A stretch of DNA of 64,000 nucleotides from Steromphala cineraria. Its lineage: Eukaryota; Mollusca; Gastropoda; Trochida; Trochidae. The notes beneath the pieces were generated by a model. The model worked only from the letters and a program-made list of their open reading frames with translations. It did not search any database and was not told the DNA's origin. Of this stretch, positions 38,801 to 52,714 are shown one piece after another; position 1 is the stretch's first letter; every line of letters starts with the position of its first letter. The DNA lies in the NCBI GenBank assembly GCA_916613615.1, contig OU744720.1:68960471-69024470 (forward strand), in the 5' to 3' direction. The position numbers were made by a program, and so were the translations under genes.

Positions 38801-41060
38801 TAACAACGCCCGATTCAAAGAGATCAGCCAGTTCTTTTTCTATTGGCTGATTTCCACGCATGCGTGACACTGACCAGGTGGGTTAGTAGCTAGATGTAAT
38901 GTGAGGACTTAGGAAAAGTATACATTACAGCTAGATTGGGCTTTATTATGCCGATGACACAATCCAATGTATGATAAAAAGATATATTGCTTCTGATCTT
39001 TATGATATGAAGCTAGATGACAGACTGAGTAAATGCTGTCTGGGTAGTTCATGATAAAGCATCTCTCCATGACAAGGGCAGTCTGGCATGGGGAATATTT
39101 CATAAATCTTTTATGCCAGAATGCTTTGCTGGGATAGTTATTTTGATTATATTATCAATTCTCGTGTAAATTTAAAGGGTTTCGTATTCTTTATCAAACA
39201 AATAGTCAAAAACAGGGAATTGTCATAACCTATTTCAATCAACAAATGAGAAATACAAATTACAAATATGTTGTTTATTTCATTGATGTCAAAATCCATA
39301 AAGATCTGTCACTTGTGGTATTGTTTGAGAAAACATGTTATCCTTTAAAGTTTCATTTGATAATTTGACTTTTCTAAACTAAAATCAATTCGACAAATTA
39401 ACGATAATAATGAGCATAACATATTGTAGACTTTAGCAGCAGCTTCATATCAGACAACTAGATATTCAACAATTGGAATATTTTGGCATTTGTCAATATC
39501 ATTCACCACCAGTCCGTGAATGTAGCTACAGCAGGTTTGTTTATTCTCCCGTTTCATGTCCCTTTCAGGTCTGTGTTAAACATGTATTCCAACATGACAC
39601 GAAAACCAGTTTGAAAATACTGCTTTCTGATTGGCTCTTTATAAACATTTTTATTTATTATTTCGCTGATAATCACCTCTAAATGTTTACAACAGCTTCA
39701 CATTCGTCCAAGCACGTATACAAACTGCATTCAGTGAACTTTCTGACTTGCAGGCGTCGCAGTATAAATGTCAATATCAGAGACTTGCCGACATTCTAGA
39801 AACCTATAATTTGCAATGAAGTTATTACGTTTAGGTCCCTGTTTCTATGTGAAAGTAAGTACTGCTTTGGGAGATGTAGAATCACATAGATAAAAAAAAT
39901 GTACTGGACAGCGATATGTCAAATGATCAGAAGCAACTTAATTCTTTAATTTTGCAGAATACTAAACCACCTTTCATCGGCACGTGACCATATTTTCTTT
40001 GCACAGTGTCAACCATGACACAAAATAAAGTTTTCTTGATGGGCTTTCTCTAAGATTCAAACAGTTCAAAATTGTAGTAAACAACTACTTTTAGAGTAAC
40101 GTCACTTAAAATATTTGGTCAGTCCTTGTCCATCTTGTAGGAGTTAATTTGACGACATTGAACATCTATCTTCTATTGATATTATGCTCAGTGAAATAAA
40201 TGAGAAGAAGAATATAAAGTTAGTTGTATTTTAATACGTTTTGGTGTATTTTAGTCCCAGTTTGATTGTAGAGTTATCTTTTAAGATTGAACTGTACCGT
40301 ACATGTAGTTTTCCAATTGAGCAACAACATTTAAATGTAAGCTATAGAATCAGGCCTTTACAAATTGAAAACAATTTTGTACTCACTATGTAGAATGTAA
40401 TTCTTATTCTTAATAATGATAAAAATCACAAAAGGTAAGAACGTGAGATCTGTTCTATCATAGCAATTCTCAAGCGCGAGTTTGAGAAGTTATGCTGGCA
40501 CTTTTTACATTTATGGCTTGGACTTGCATAACAGTGAGTTCATGTTGTGAAGTCACTGAGATATGAATTTTGGAAAGTTAATTTGTTTAACTGTCACCTA
40601 GTTAATGCGCAATATATATTATAGCACATACCGTTTTATTTCAAGAATCTCTTTGTGTACATAACTTCCAAAGTGGTCAGCACTGTTGATTTAATAAATA
40701 CAACTGATCAGACAAATGGCAATTACATACATCAGTGGCCGATGAAGTCAAAAGGTAAAATGATTGAGGGTCGTATATGGAATGCACAGACTATTATGTC
40801 AGTATTGGTTTATTTTGTGTGTGCTTCTATCAATGTATAACAGTATTTATATCAATTTATCAAAATGCATTGTTTCTTGTGAATGTAAGCGTTTCGTTAA
40901 GAAGAGGAAAGTATTCACTTGTTACAAACGTATTGCATGTTTTTTTAAACTTAAATAAACCATTTTGTTATTACATTCTGCAAAACAAAAAAGGAAGGAT
41001 AACCAGATGTTGAGAGATAAATGCAGATTATTCATCCAAAGACCAATTTGAAACGTTGCA
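35850..41060 (+). repeat. Duplication block A, copy 2
   Basis: Positions 35850-38700 align with 840-4100 and 40835-41060 with 4650-4890, in the same orientation. Between 38700 and 40835 lies sequence absent from copy 1 (which has the GC-richer island there), apart from a weak match of 38990-39120 to 5170-5290. This copy lacks the pearl-like element of copy 1 and so supplies its empty site near 36860. No coding frame is conserved. Confidence 0.85.
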
Positions 41061-41212
41061 TATCAACCACAAAATAATGCGGTTTAATTTGTAAGTGCAA
41101 TGTTGTTTATAAACTGCTAATTGTATGATTATCTTAAAAAGCCAAGAAAGTAGAATTGAAATGAAATATCATTTATGATATTATTGTATGATTTATATGT
41201 AAGAGCACCAAT

Positions 41213-41405
41213 TACTGTGGCAGTCGATTCTGCTCTAAAGCTCTGATCAATAGGTTCCTTTAACTGTTCCTCACTGCCTGGAAACTGATAATTCAGCAGT
41301 TTGCTTAATGGTACCGGAGATCATTAGCCTTTGGTTTATTGGCCTGATAAAGCTCTAATAGACTACACTTAAGATTAAATGGTTGATGATTGTATCGGCC
41401 TGGCA
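41213..41405 (+). repeat. Second copy of the 545-745 segment
   Basis: GGCCTGATAAAGCTCTAAT and surrounding text match 545-745. In copy 1 this segment precedes block A, but here it follows block A copy 2, so the duplication history involved more than one simple event. Confidence 0.7.
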
Positions 41406-44400
41406 ACAAATAGGAAATTCGGTACCAGTTTTGGGCAATTTTATTTTGGAAGATATTTATCAGTAAATGCTCTCGTTCCTAAGTCTCATGATTCGAAGAC
41501 ACACACTATAGGAATTAAGTTTTGTAAATATTATATAGTATTTAATAATTTTTTCAATTTTATAAATCCATATAGTCTGACATTTTGCAACAGAAAACAA
41601 ACAACTTCACCCACTCAGACCTGATGAAATCAAAACATATATGTTTTGTGTTGTGAAAATAAGAACAGGATTAAATTGAAGTCATATTTGGGTCAAATTT
41701 GATACAAAAAAGCACAACATAAGCATATTAGCATTTTTTAAGATCTTGCACGACTGTGGATAAAGTTTATATCAATAAATGTATTCTGCCACTCAGTCAC
41801 ATACATGTGTTATTCTATGATTGAGTCTGACATACAGCCAAGAAAATCCATGAAATGTAATAGTGAGTTTAATATTTTATTACTTTCAAACCATTGCCTG
41901 AGGAAAGCTATGTACTTGACATATTACCATTAATGACCTTACAAGCTAAAGCAAACATAAATATCCCTCAAACAACAACAGACGTTAAGCTTGTACATCA
42001 AATAACTACGATCTATTGTTCTTCAACCTTTGATGACATTGGATCGTTAAAGTTTATGGTAAGCCCTTGTACTTTTCTTTATCTGTGCAACTGCCAGAGT
42101 ACTATTTATTGATATTTGATTTGAACATATATGTTTAATCTTTAAAGTTATTTCAAGATTAATCACAATTCACTGCAAAGCTTTTATCTAAAATTAATAC
42201 TGAAATGGTTATGTTTGTAGATATTGTATCCAAGACATTCCATCCTACAAAATGTATCTAAAGAAATATTAACAACACATACAAACAATTTTAAGGAGCA
42301 TCAGTAGGGAGTGAAGAATGAAGGTTGTTGATTCCCTTTCTATTCCTCTACCATTGGATGAAGTAAATTGGTCTATGTTTTTTGTAAGTTTATTTTCGTT
42401 TTCTGCATAGCCATTCATCTCATGTAACGATGTGTGGTTTTAGAACACAATCGGGAGGGTTGGAATGTACACTTCGGGTCAGCAATACAGAATATCATAT
42501 ACTGTATATAACTAGAGTGGCATCTACTGATCATCTGTGCAAAGTATTAACACAATGATATCCAGAATGATGTGCTGAGGAATAGAGGATAACGGTATTT
42601 TTCATGAAAGGGATAATTCGATATATTTACATCAAAGGAACTACATAACAGTTGATAACCATTTTAACAGTAGTAAGTATATGATTAAGTGTTACCAAAA
42701 CACTGTGGCCAAAGACAAGGTAGAGGTGCATGGATCCATTGAGACACAGATGTAATAACCCAGACAGTAGTTACTTCACTTGATGGTGTTATTGAATAGT
42801 TGTCAGCATTGTTCTGTCTGATAATACACATTGGAGTTATTTAGGACCAAATGAACTCCTTCTGACATCTGTAATGATATGAAATTGTACATTGTCATTA
42901 TTTGTTCTTTTACCCTCCCAAAGTGTCTGTAAACCTGATGTGAATCCAAAAGGCGTTAAACATTGGTCGTCGTGTAAAAATTAAGTCCAATTAGAGTATA
43001 AATATATGCTACTGTAGGAACATGACTTTTCTTCATCTCCTAAAGTATTTAGATTATGCCTGAAATGGATGGATACTCATAATCTAACACTGAATAACAT
43101 CATATTTGCACTAAGGTTGCAGGTTATGCACCTGTATATACTATATTACATACATTATCACAATCATAGACGACTATTTCAAGGTTGAACAAAATACTTT
43201 TTTAATTATAAGACAGCAACAATGATCATATTTGCAGTAGCTGTAATGCCTGGTTGGTGAAAGTAACAATTGGAGACAGTAAAGAAAACAACCGCTATGT
43301 AACATTTTCAATTCACCATAAATCAGACATAAATGGAAGTCTATTTTAAACGATTTGAATACTGGTTCTCCTTCGCGAGAATGGCTAGTTGTCCACTTCT
43401 TTGTACATTGAATGTATATGCGATATTTGATTATCATTTTTAATGAAAGCAATGTCAAGATTAACTTATTTACAGTAAACTAGAGTTTTATACACATCTA
43501 CAACAACAAGTTATATTAATGCCGGATGAGAGATGATTCTCGTGTTACAAAACCAATATCACTATCAGCTGATAGACACATAAGTTAGGAGTCTTTATAT
43601 CAATTACACTATGAAGGATACAAATCAGTTATGTTGTTTTTCTCCTTCAGTAGCGTGTGAAGGAGAAAAGGTGTAACATCAGACTTCAGATGGTGCTTCT
43701 GTTGTAACTCTATCTAGTCAGTTGATTGACGAGGCATGCATGGAACAAGTTGGAAAATGCTAAATACGTGAATAGTTCTATGTCAACAGTAACTTTTAGA
43801 ATTGACGTATTATTTTGAAGCTAGTTAAGTTTAGAAGTGGAATGTTAGTGGTGACTGGTTAAAAGGGTGCGTATTTTTATATATATTAAAATCTGTAGAT
43901 TAATTATTGTGAAAAAATCAGTCCTGGGAAGATTAATGGTAAGTCACAGAGTAGCCGATCCTCAATCTCCATACATAAGAACATTTCTTAAAAAGCTTGA
44001 TTGTCAATTATTGTTTTATTGATAAGCTGTGTGACAACACGGGTAACAACTTCGTTACCTACAGTTACAATTCATATAGATTAAATTGTGCCATGGCAAC
44101 AGGCCAGGTGAGACATTTCTAACTATAACACTTCCGAATACAGCATATACGTTGAGAAGTTTATTTACCTGAGAGTTTTTATGTCTTAAGTGATGTCATT
44201 GGTGTTTTAATACATTCCTTCACTTTATAAAACTAACGTGCATGAAATATTCTCCTATCAAATAAATATGTTGAATATAATAATATTGCATAACTTCAGC
44301 ATAAACTTTGTAATGTTGTTTTATTAAACCTTATCATAATATAATGACTCAATTACATAATTATTTTTGTCAAAATACTGTAACAAAATGTCGATGGGAA

Positions 44401-45386
44401 TAATGAATCAAAGCAACATAATTGATACTTTGATAGATTTGTGATAAGATATGACTGGTATGTAGTCTAATACCCAACGGCATACGTCTCATTTGTAACC
44501 ATGCACCAGAAGATTCACAGTCAAACGTCATGATTTCCCAGTAGTTTACAGTCAGCTGATTAATCAACTAGAAACCAAGTTTGTTGGTTTAAGCTTTTGA
44601 ATTATTCATTGTTCCTATGTGCGTCGATGTCAGAGGGCACGTGATGGATACACTAACATAACAAGTATATATATACATAGCAAAATGATTCACCCCCTTA
44701 AGAATTGTTTTATGTTTGGAAAATGACAAGATTTTGTGTGCTATTCAAACTACTTTTCAGATTAAGACAGATTAAACATACACGATATGTTAACAAACGT
44801 GTCATCTGTCTAGACATTATTTATATTTTATGAGCATAGATTAGCCTGTCTCATTAGCTTTACCGATAACAGTACAGTGTGAGCATTGGTCTAAATAATA
44901 AACAGTGGTGAAAATAAAATAGACTGACTTATCTTGTAAAGGTTTGCTTGTCACATGCTACTCGTTATGCTACCTCTAGCAATTCAAAGTGTGTTGTTCC
45001 AAGTATTGATGAACACATTCGATGTCTCACATCATGTGAAGGTATAGTTTTCATGATGATCCAAATCACGTTTCATGGGATTGATACAAATCATTATTTT
45101 AACTATATATGTCATCACAAATTCCTCGTTACCGATGATATGAGTGTGTCCCTGTACACCCTATTGTTAGTCTATCCAGTTTAATAAAATTAAACTCATG
45201 TGGTTCTTAAGATCTTAGTTTCAGAGGTTCATTCCTCTCTGGTTCTTACTCGTGTCAATCTTTTAAAGTCGTGTGAACGTTCTCCTGAATTACTTCAAAT
45301 TCTCAAGCCCACATCAAATACAATTGTATTAAATTGATATTTAGCAATGTAACTGTAATAAAATTTCATAAAATTTTGTGCTAAAA
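41406..45386. other. Unique spacer between blocks A2 and B2
   Basis: No supportable gene. It holds duplication D copy 2 (43640-43750) and several short open frames (41894-42112, 43174-43458 minus, 44370-44567 minus, 44948-45184) without family motifs. It replaces the ~0.6 kb spacer found between A1 and B1. Confidence 0.5.
43640..43750 (+). repeat. Short diverged duplication D, copy 2
   Basis: Matches 35690-35800 in the same orientation, with several substitutions and small indels. Confidence 0.65.
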
Positions 45387-46875
45387 ATAGTCTTATGATT
45401 TGCTGAATGTCCATAGTTACTGTACACAAACGGAGCTAGATGTATTTACAGATGCTTCACACCTTTACTATCACAATCTGTTTCATTTTCCTGTTAAAAC
45501 ACACAAACTTTTGTTCAGATCCTCAATGTAAAGCAAAGTAGTTCCCAGATCCATAATCAAGTTTGCTGTTATTCAACTGCAAACTTTGTCTGGCTTTTAC
45601 CAAAAATATAGACTTCAATAGATATCTTGCACCAATTAATCAATAAAGGTGATGAGGAAGATTTTACAGAAATATATAATGATTTTGATGAATCTTTAAA
45701 ACAACTGAACGCAGAGAATGATATTAATATTAATACTTCAACTCAATGATAATATGAGAGTTTCTTTTATTTAGATATAAATGTCAAACCTCAATAATAT
45801 TATAAGGGTTCATATTACAAAATTATTTGTTTCACACCAATTCAGTTTTTGTTCTTATTAATAATGTATGTTGTGTCTATACAGTCATAAATTACCCTAT
45901 GTCGTCATTCGTATTTGAAATTTAATTGAAAAACTAAACTTTCTTATCAAGTTATTGTTTAGCCATTTACCCTATGATAAATTACTTTCTTCAAAATATT
46001 TAAGTGATTATTTAAATGTAGAAAATTAGTTAGTTTCGACATAAACAAACTCGCTACAGATAGGTTTCATCCCTTTCAGACCAATTCTTCAATAGCAGCT
46101 TGGGAGGTTTTGTTAGTTTCAAATTAATTTGTGCCCACAGTTTTTGTGACAGATTGGTAAGTCTTGGTTTTCCTGTAAAGACACGTTTTAAAAAAGTATT
46201 TCACAGTTTCCTCATGTAATATTGTTACTTATTAACCATTTGCAAAAGAAGAAAAGGTGCCCCACATTACAAAATGCCTTTGCTATTGATAACAAAGTGA
46301 ATTTTTTTAAATCGATTGATGTATTGTTCCTGAGATCTTCTTTAGTGCCATAGTTTTTTTTAAGAGGTTATATGGATGACGAATTATGTAGAACAGACCG
46401 AATCAGTCTAAATGACTTATATGCACTTACCTAAACCAATAGTTGATTACCTACTGCCATGTGTTAGAGTATATACGATGTATCCATGTCTCCCGAAAGA
46501 ACGCACATAATGAGTTAATATTTGATAGCTTTCACTATTTGGTTTTCCAGATAATTAATCAGCTCGATGGCAACTACTGAGACAAGTGGGTCACGGCCCA
46601 GAATGAGAGGTTATCAATCAGATTTAAGATCTAGTACCAGACGTATCAAATAATACATCTATCTGATACTTTACACCGTATATGTCATTTTGTCCTTTGC
46701 ATTCGTGTAACATAAATAAGTTTATCGCTGAAAAATGAAAACGTTTAGATGTAGGCATACTATGGATAGAATCATAACACACGTGTGAAGACAAATACTT
46801 AGAATGCCTTTTTTTCTCTGCATATGTAGTTTGGATAAATAGCTGTCGAATAACATATGCTTACTAAAGTCATTG

Positions 46876-47232
46876 AAGGGGCAGTAGCACGTTTTTTTAA
46901 AATTTCATATTTTAGATTGTTCACTCAAAATTGTACGTTAATGCTAAGTGTATCATTTTGATAATGTTAAAATTCTCATTACACAAACCAATCATCTATA
47001 GTCAGAGAACAAATTATAAAGATTCACATAAAGTCTATTGGCCGCCATTTTTGTGTGAACACCTTTAATTCATTTTGTGTAAGAAAAGGAATCCCATGGC
47101 TAAACTTTACATTATATATTTGATTTATTACTGCTTCATTTAAATTGGATACATTTTCTTTCAATTGGAACCATTTATTTTCATTTTCCTTACATCATCT
47201 GATATCCTCCCTAAAAACGTGCTACTGCCCCT
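46876..47232. mobile_element. MITE with 21-bp perfect inverted ends, 357 bp
   Basis: AAGGGGCAGTAGCACGTTTTT at 46876 is repeated in inverse at 47213-47232. The paralogous site in copy 1 (about 7300-7310, ...GTCATTACAAGTTC...) has no such sequence, so it is a clean presence/absence difference. The interior has no coding frame. The target duplication is too short to define with certainty (an A/T-rich 2-3 bp is possible), so the superfamily is left open. Confidence 0.88.
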
Positions 47233-47966
47233 TTAAAAGTTCAAAGCTACATATCAATTATACATTGAATCGAGTTTAAATTGCTGCCATTCCGAACAAA
47301 GTTATTTGAAATGCAGGAATTATATATTAACTTTTGCAAATGTATAAAAATGGTGCTCTCGTTTGACGTAAAGGGTAAATTTATCATTTGTGATGTTGTC
47401 TTATAGATATATATTGTACATTTATGTCGTGGTTCGTATTTACTAAATGTCACGTTATGTCACTGCAGAAGATGTGTATGGTACTCTGTTTACAGTCGTC
47501 TGTTAAATCAATTTACCCGTATTACTTTTTTACATTTAAACAATATATCTTCTACTTAACGTTTTTAAAAGGTAGCATCAAGATATATTTACTGATTAGT
47601 ACAATGATACAAAAAATGGCTGTTGGCACCATCTCCTTGAAATCAAATCTTTGAATCGCCCCCTTGTTTCACACTCTATTGTTAATTGTCACTCATCTGT
47701 TTGAATCCAAATTAGGATCTGCTTCAACCATAAGTTTGATTTTGTGCTTTCATGTTTGTGAAAGTAGCTTGGGGGTTCAAATATCATCACTTTTCTAAGT
47801 AAAGCTGTGAAAACAAAACGGTAACGGAAAATGCCGAGGTTTTCCGAATGTTGGAGTACACTTGATTTACTTGTATCCACCTTAGAGCAAAATAATTTGT
47901 TAACACACCTTTCGTCAGAATGATAATAACGACGACAAATTAGATTAATGGAATCTAAGTTCATAT

Positions 47967-48270
47967 TTGTGTGTGTAAATGTTTGGCAGTTGTATATAAC
48001 ATATACACATGTATTGTAGGATTAATACATAATATGATACAATGTAACCTATGCAATTAAAAGGATACAAATGGTATGGAGAATAGTTAATATAAAAATA
48101 ATGGGCTTCTCTATGAATTAAACAAAATCTTATAAAGAAATACTCATAATGTTGCATTTGAACTCCTAAGTCTTTCACATTTTGTGTGGAGAATAACTGC
48201 ACACAAAGAGTCGTTTTTGAGAATACAAGTGTCTGGTTCTTCAAAATATTTTAAAATGCATACATATTTT
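47967..48270. other. Insertion of about 300 bp specific to block B2
   Basis: Copy 1 reads directly from TCTAAATTCATTTTT to CCAATTCAATTCAAATG (about 8015-8050). Copy 2 has about 300 bp in between, including GT-rich text at the left edge. No inverted ends or frame features were seen, so the nature of the insertion is unknown; a 99-codon minus-strand frame here looks fortuitous. Confidence 0.6.
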
Positions 48271-49783
48271 TGTCCAATGCAATTCAAATGATAGACTAAC
48301 ATTTAGTCTCAGAAGTATTTGTTTTCAATATTGACAACATTTTAGACAATTCATGTATAATAAAAAGAAAATGGAGCCCAGAAGAAGCTTTAACTTAACT
48401 AAAGCTGAGAGATCTTTTATTCTTTTCTAGACTGGGTTGGTCATCAATTATGTTTTTTTGCTTTAGGGTCTGGATGACAGACTATTCGAATAATTAAGTT
48501 GACTGATTTTTATAGGTTTGTAAAGTGTCAGTGGGTCTTTTGCTTTCGGATATTACAAGCAGTTCATCTATCTTGATTTTATCTTGAACGAAATGTCAAT
48601 TCATCCTTAAATGATACTGGTAAGTTCAACCCAGCTGACCAATTGAGTCCTTGTAAAACATGATGACTTTCTCTCATCATGCCATCCTTTCCACCTGTCC
48701 TTCTTTCCATCTCCATTCTCGCTGATCTCACCTATCTCTACTGGAAGGCAACGTGTTTAATGCCTGAAATATTGCTGACAACACGTTAATTCCAAAATCA
48801 CTCACTTTATGTACATGTACAGGTATTTGTCTATTGAATTTCTTATAAACTCTGGAAACCAATTCAAAGGACTTAAAATTGCAGATTGTATCATACATAA
48901 GAAACCATTCTGCTAATCTCCTATAAATATTCACGCTTCATGCATAAATCCCTCATCAATTTTTCAGTTGCCCAATCAACAGGATTGGTCTGTGAATAAT
49001 AAACCACTTTTGCAGTGGGTATCCCACAACACACGCTTGTCTATTTCGCGTCACGTCATGTGCACGTGAAGTTGGTAAAAAGACTTACTAGCAAGCTGTA
49101 AACATTACTTTTTAAGAACTGATAATACATAAATATTATTTAGAGAATGATTATTCAATGAATTAACTTTTGGTATATAAATTATTATTGTTAAATGGTG
49201 AAGCCTATCTTTCAATGTAGTGTCGAGAGATTCACAAAAATGTCTGTATTTTATAGAGAGAGAGGGTCTATTTCAGTAAAAGGGCCACAAGTTATATCAA
49301 CTTGGTATTAAGTATAACGTATCATTGGTTGTGCCTCAATCAAAATATCTTGTCGAACTAGCAGTCGATACAAGACCTTTATGGAACTGTTCAGTGAATT
49401 TATTGAAATAGTATGTAGCATATAGCATTCAATCAATTGACAAATAACCTAAACTATTTCTTTGATATTATCTTTTGAAAAGAAGCAATACAGAAGATTT
49501 CTTAATTATTTTTTTTTCGTATACCGTAATTCATGGTATTAACTCGATGTTATAATCTTACCATAAATTAAAGCCTAATCGTCATTCCTGCATGCATTTC
49601 GTGCAGAAATGTAACTAATGTGAAAAAAAATACTTTACTCGGTAGAAAAATCTTTTGTCGCAAGTTTGATACAATATTAACATGTTTAATCAAGAATAAA
49701 ATATTGATTCGACATCTAAATATAGTATACTCTGCTAAAGTATCATAGTTTTTAATGAACCCGCTTTCGGTGATGTCATCATT

Positions 49784-50005
49784 GTGTGTGTGTGTGATTT
49801 CCATCGCGTCTCAGTTACCGCAATTGCGTCCGATTGGTATCAATTTGAGCAGCAACAAGTTTCTGATTTGGAGAAAAAGAAAAGAAAGTCTAGTCGTGCT
49901 CGACAAATACGGCTTGTAGGAAACGCTACTTGTGAGAATGCTACACTTGATTCGCCTTCATGCCAGTTGCCGTTTGGTCATTTTGGTAAATTGTCTCCTA
50001 TTTGA
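49784..50005 (+). CDS. Possible exon relic, 73 codons, unrecognised
   Basis: This frame (…VSDLEKKKRKSSRARQIRLV…, then CENATLDSPSC) has a basic stretch followed by a Cys-containing segment and ordinary codon use, so it looks more protein-like than most frames here. The aligned copy-1 sequence (about 9530-9720) is disrupted: the Arg codon after SSRA becomes TGA and a later indel shifts the frame. A CTCAG near 49810 could be an acceptor. I do not recognise the product; it may be an old exon now decaying, or chance. Confidence 0.2.
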   Translation: MCVCDFHRVSVTAIASDWYQFEQQQVSDLEKKKRKSSRARQIRLVGNATCENATLDSPSCQLPFGHFGKLSPI

Positions 50006-51620
50006 TTTAAATAAATACATTTTTATCCGATTTTATCTAGGTTGGTCGCAGAATTATGCAAAAATATACATTGAAATTAGTAAAATACGTTTTACTTTGC
50101 ATACGGGTCTTTAAAATGTGATTACGCTCTTGTAAGTTATTTATGTACTGTTGATACAAGAAATCATATTACGATTTGTAAAAAAAACCTCTATCGGTCA
50201 TCGTGTTATTGCTTTTTGTTGAATACTGATTATGTTTTGATTAAATTGATAAGTTATTATAAGATAACATCTTAGAATAGAAAAGTCGATACTTATGCAC
50301 CAAATACACTTCAAAATTCAATAAAGCTACATTTGACATTTAAGAACATTCTGACGTTGACAGACAATTAATCAATATTTACCAAATACATTTGTAGAAA
50401 GAGTGCGTTTATTCGTCAATTTGTCAATCTTTAACTCCGTGGATGTTGAATATTAAATAATGGAATTATTCGGACTGTTTATCGGGATTAAGAATCAGAT
50501 TACTGCACATGTAAAACTTAAAAGTAGTCACTACTTGATCTGATCATATGGGTTTTTTTGCGGACGTTTATGAAATCATCAATAATATATATGACAAAAT
50601 CTCAAATGTTAATCCCCAAATGGAAATGTTATGATAAATACTTGTTTTCAATAAAACCTTAAACACTCATGTATATTCATGAAAGCCAAATTCACACTTA
50701 TAATTTACACCAATACACGGATATACAGCCTTTAATATATCATAACATCGTAACTGTCATTCGGACAGCTTTCGAAGATTTTTTATATTAGTTTGACTGA
50801 TTGATAATTCGTCATTGTCCGGTTTCGATGACAATCGCAAATCAAACCTTCCTATTATCACTTTCCCACAGGAAGTTGAAAATATGCAGTATTGAAACGT
50901 GTTTAGGTAATAGTATATTTAAATAGATAACTGCCCCACGATTACAACACCCTCTCCCCAATACTATAGATTTAAGGACGGACAGGCACCACGTTGTACA
51001 ATTTCTTGAAAAACGGGAAACCTAGACGGAAATGGTCATAATAGGTTAAATCTTCAACATGCTGAGGAGCAATTCATTCTGATTGTTCTCGATTCTGTGA
51101 ACATGTGTTTGGACTGTACTGGGATGTAATGAACGACGTCTCTGGTGGTTTCTGTTGATGAACAAAACAGGAGTCCTGACCGATTGTACCAAGATTGTTA
51201 TAGCCAATCCATTTCAAGACGTGTTCCCATTACAGTGGTCTCCAGCAGTTTGTTGTTTGGCCGATGTATTGATCATGTCTCTGTTGATATACCATTTTAC
51301 TTAGAGTAAGCTTAAAAATGAGTATTTAAAGAAAAACGAAGGTAAACTATATTAAGATATCTACACTAAGGTCCTCTAGGTTACTGAATCAAACTCTTGA
51401 TTTGAATATTGTTGAATTATATGAATTTCTTTTGAACATTTCGAAGGGTTGTTAATCAAATGACTGTAATAATCATTCTCCAGGACGCGATGGTCAAGTA
51501 AAGATACACAGGAAATGGTAATTAGATTAATGACTTGCATGATTTACATCTGTTGGCTTACCTCCTACACAACCCAATCCTTGTGAATGAACCTAAGATA
51601 TCCTAAAGTGTTTATATATA

Positions 51621-52714
51621 CTCATGTCCAAAAGAAAGTTGACAAAATAAAAAATTGTTTTGGTTAATAATGGGCTGTTCTCTACAGTAAAAATGAACAG
51701 ATAGGAAACACATCCACGAAACACACTTTATTCAATAAACTTCAACAGAAAACGATAAAAATGATAAAAAAGGAAAACATGCATTTGCGCCGAGAACCAT
51801 GAACGCACGTGCACATAATCGTATAAAGTAGCTGCTTTGAAACGTTAAGACACAGCAAAAAAAAACACACACAATAATGCCTAGGTTGACGACCGTTCAA
51901 AGGGAACGGGCCACAGGAATGGCCCACCAGGGAGCAAACAATGCCGAAATCGCTTCAACCTTTAACTGCAGCCGTGTTTCAGTCTGCAAAGTAATGCAGC
52001 GTTTAATACAAACGGGTACTAAGTCAGACAGACCTAGCAGTGACAGAATCCGTGTCAATATCAGCATTTTGGCGGCAGGAGTGTGATGGTATGGGGAGGC
52101 ATTTGTGATGACACTAAAACGAGGCTAGTGATTATTCAAGGCAACCTGGGAGCACAGAGGTATTTTGATACAGTGTTAAGACCTGCCATGGTACCATTCA
52201 TACAGCAGTAACAACGTGGGTTGATTTTCAAATATGACAATGCGAGACCACATACAGCAGCAATAACACATAATTACCTGGCTAATAATAACATTCAGAC
52301 TCTGCCGTGGCTAGCTTGTTCTCCAGACATGAATCCTATCGAGCACGTATGGCATCATCTTGGAGGACAAATTAGACATTTCGACAATTTGACAACATTG
52401 ATGCGTCGTTGTGCCCAGGCATGCATTGACGCACAAGGAGGACATACTTGATATTGACTCTTAAATATTATTGGGTTGAAGATGTATTTTTGTATTATTT
52501 CTGTTATCTCACCTGCTGTAATTTTCTCAGTTTCTGACCTAGTGTCACTTTGATGTTAAATGTTCCTATTTTGAAAGATTTACTGATATGAAAATAAATT
52601 AGTTTGTTTGACAAATGATGTTTCAATCCAAATAAATCATTTATTTTATTAAGTATGTCTTATTTTTCTTCAGTGTTACTTCTAAAACGATGTCAACTTT
52701 CTTTTGTACATGAG
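51621..52714 (+). mobile_element. Tc1/mariner-superfamily element, internally deleted (1.1 kb)
   Basis: Inverted ends: CTCATGTCCAAAAGAAAGTT at 51621, and the reverse complement of the right end, CTCATGTACAAAAGAAAGTT, ending at 52714. TA-rich text (TATATATA) flanks both sides. The remains of a plus-strand transposase lie inside (51877-52451). End sequences and transposase differ from the element at 11305-12811, so this is another family, yet it sits at the equivalent site of the duplicated block. Confidence 0.92.
51877..52451 (+). pseudogene. Decayed Tc1-like DD34E transposase
   Basis: The start MPRLTTVQRERATGM and the following ~50 residues are a Tc1-type helix-turn-helix region (51877 to about 52030). 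The frame then jumps, after an internal deletion, into the DDE domain at SVMVWGGICDD (about 52080), removing the GRPR linker and the first catalytic Asp region, probably about 100 residues. An in-frame TAA follows IQQ (about 52210). The rest reads KYDNARPHTA (second Asp) and, 34 residues on, SPDMNPIEHVW (Glu), giving DD34E. A further deletion shortens the C-terminus before CIDAQGGHT. The copy cannot make an active enzyme. Confidence 0.92.
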
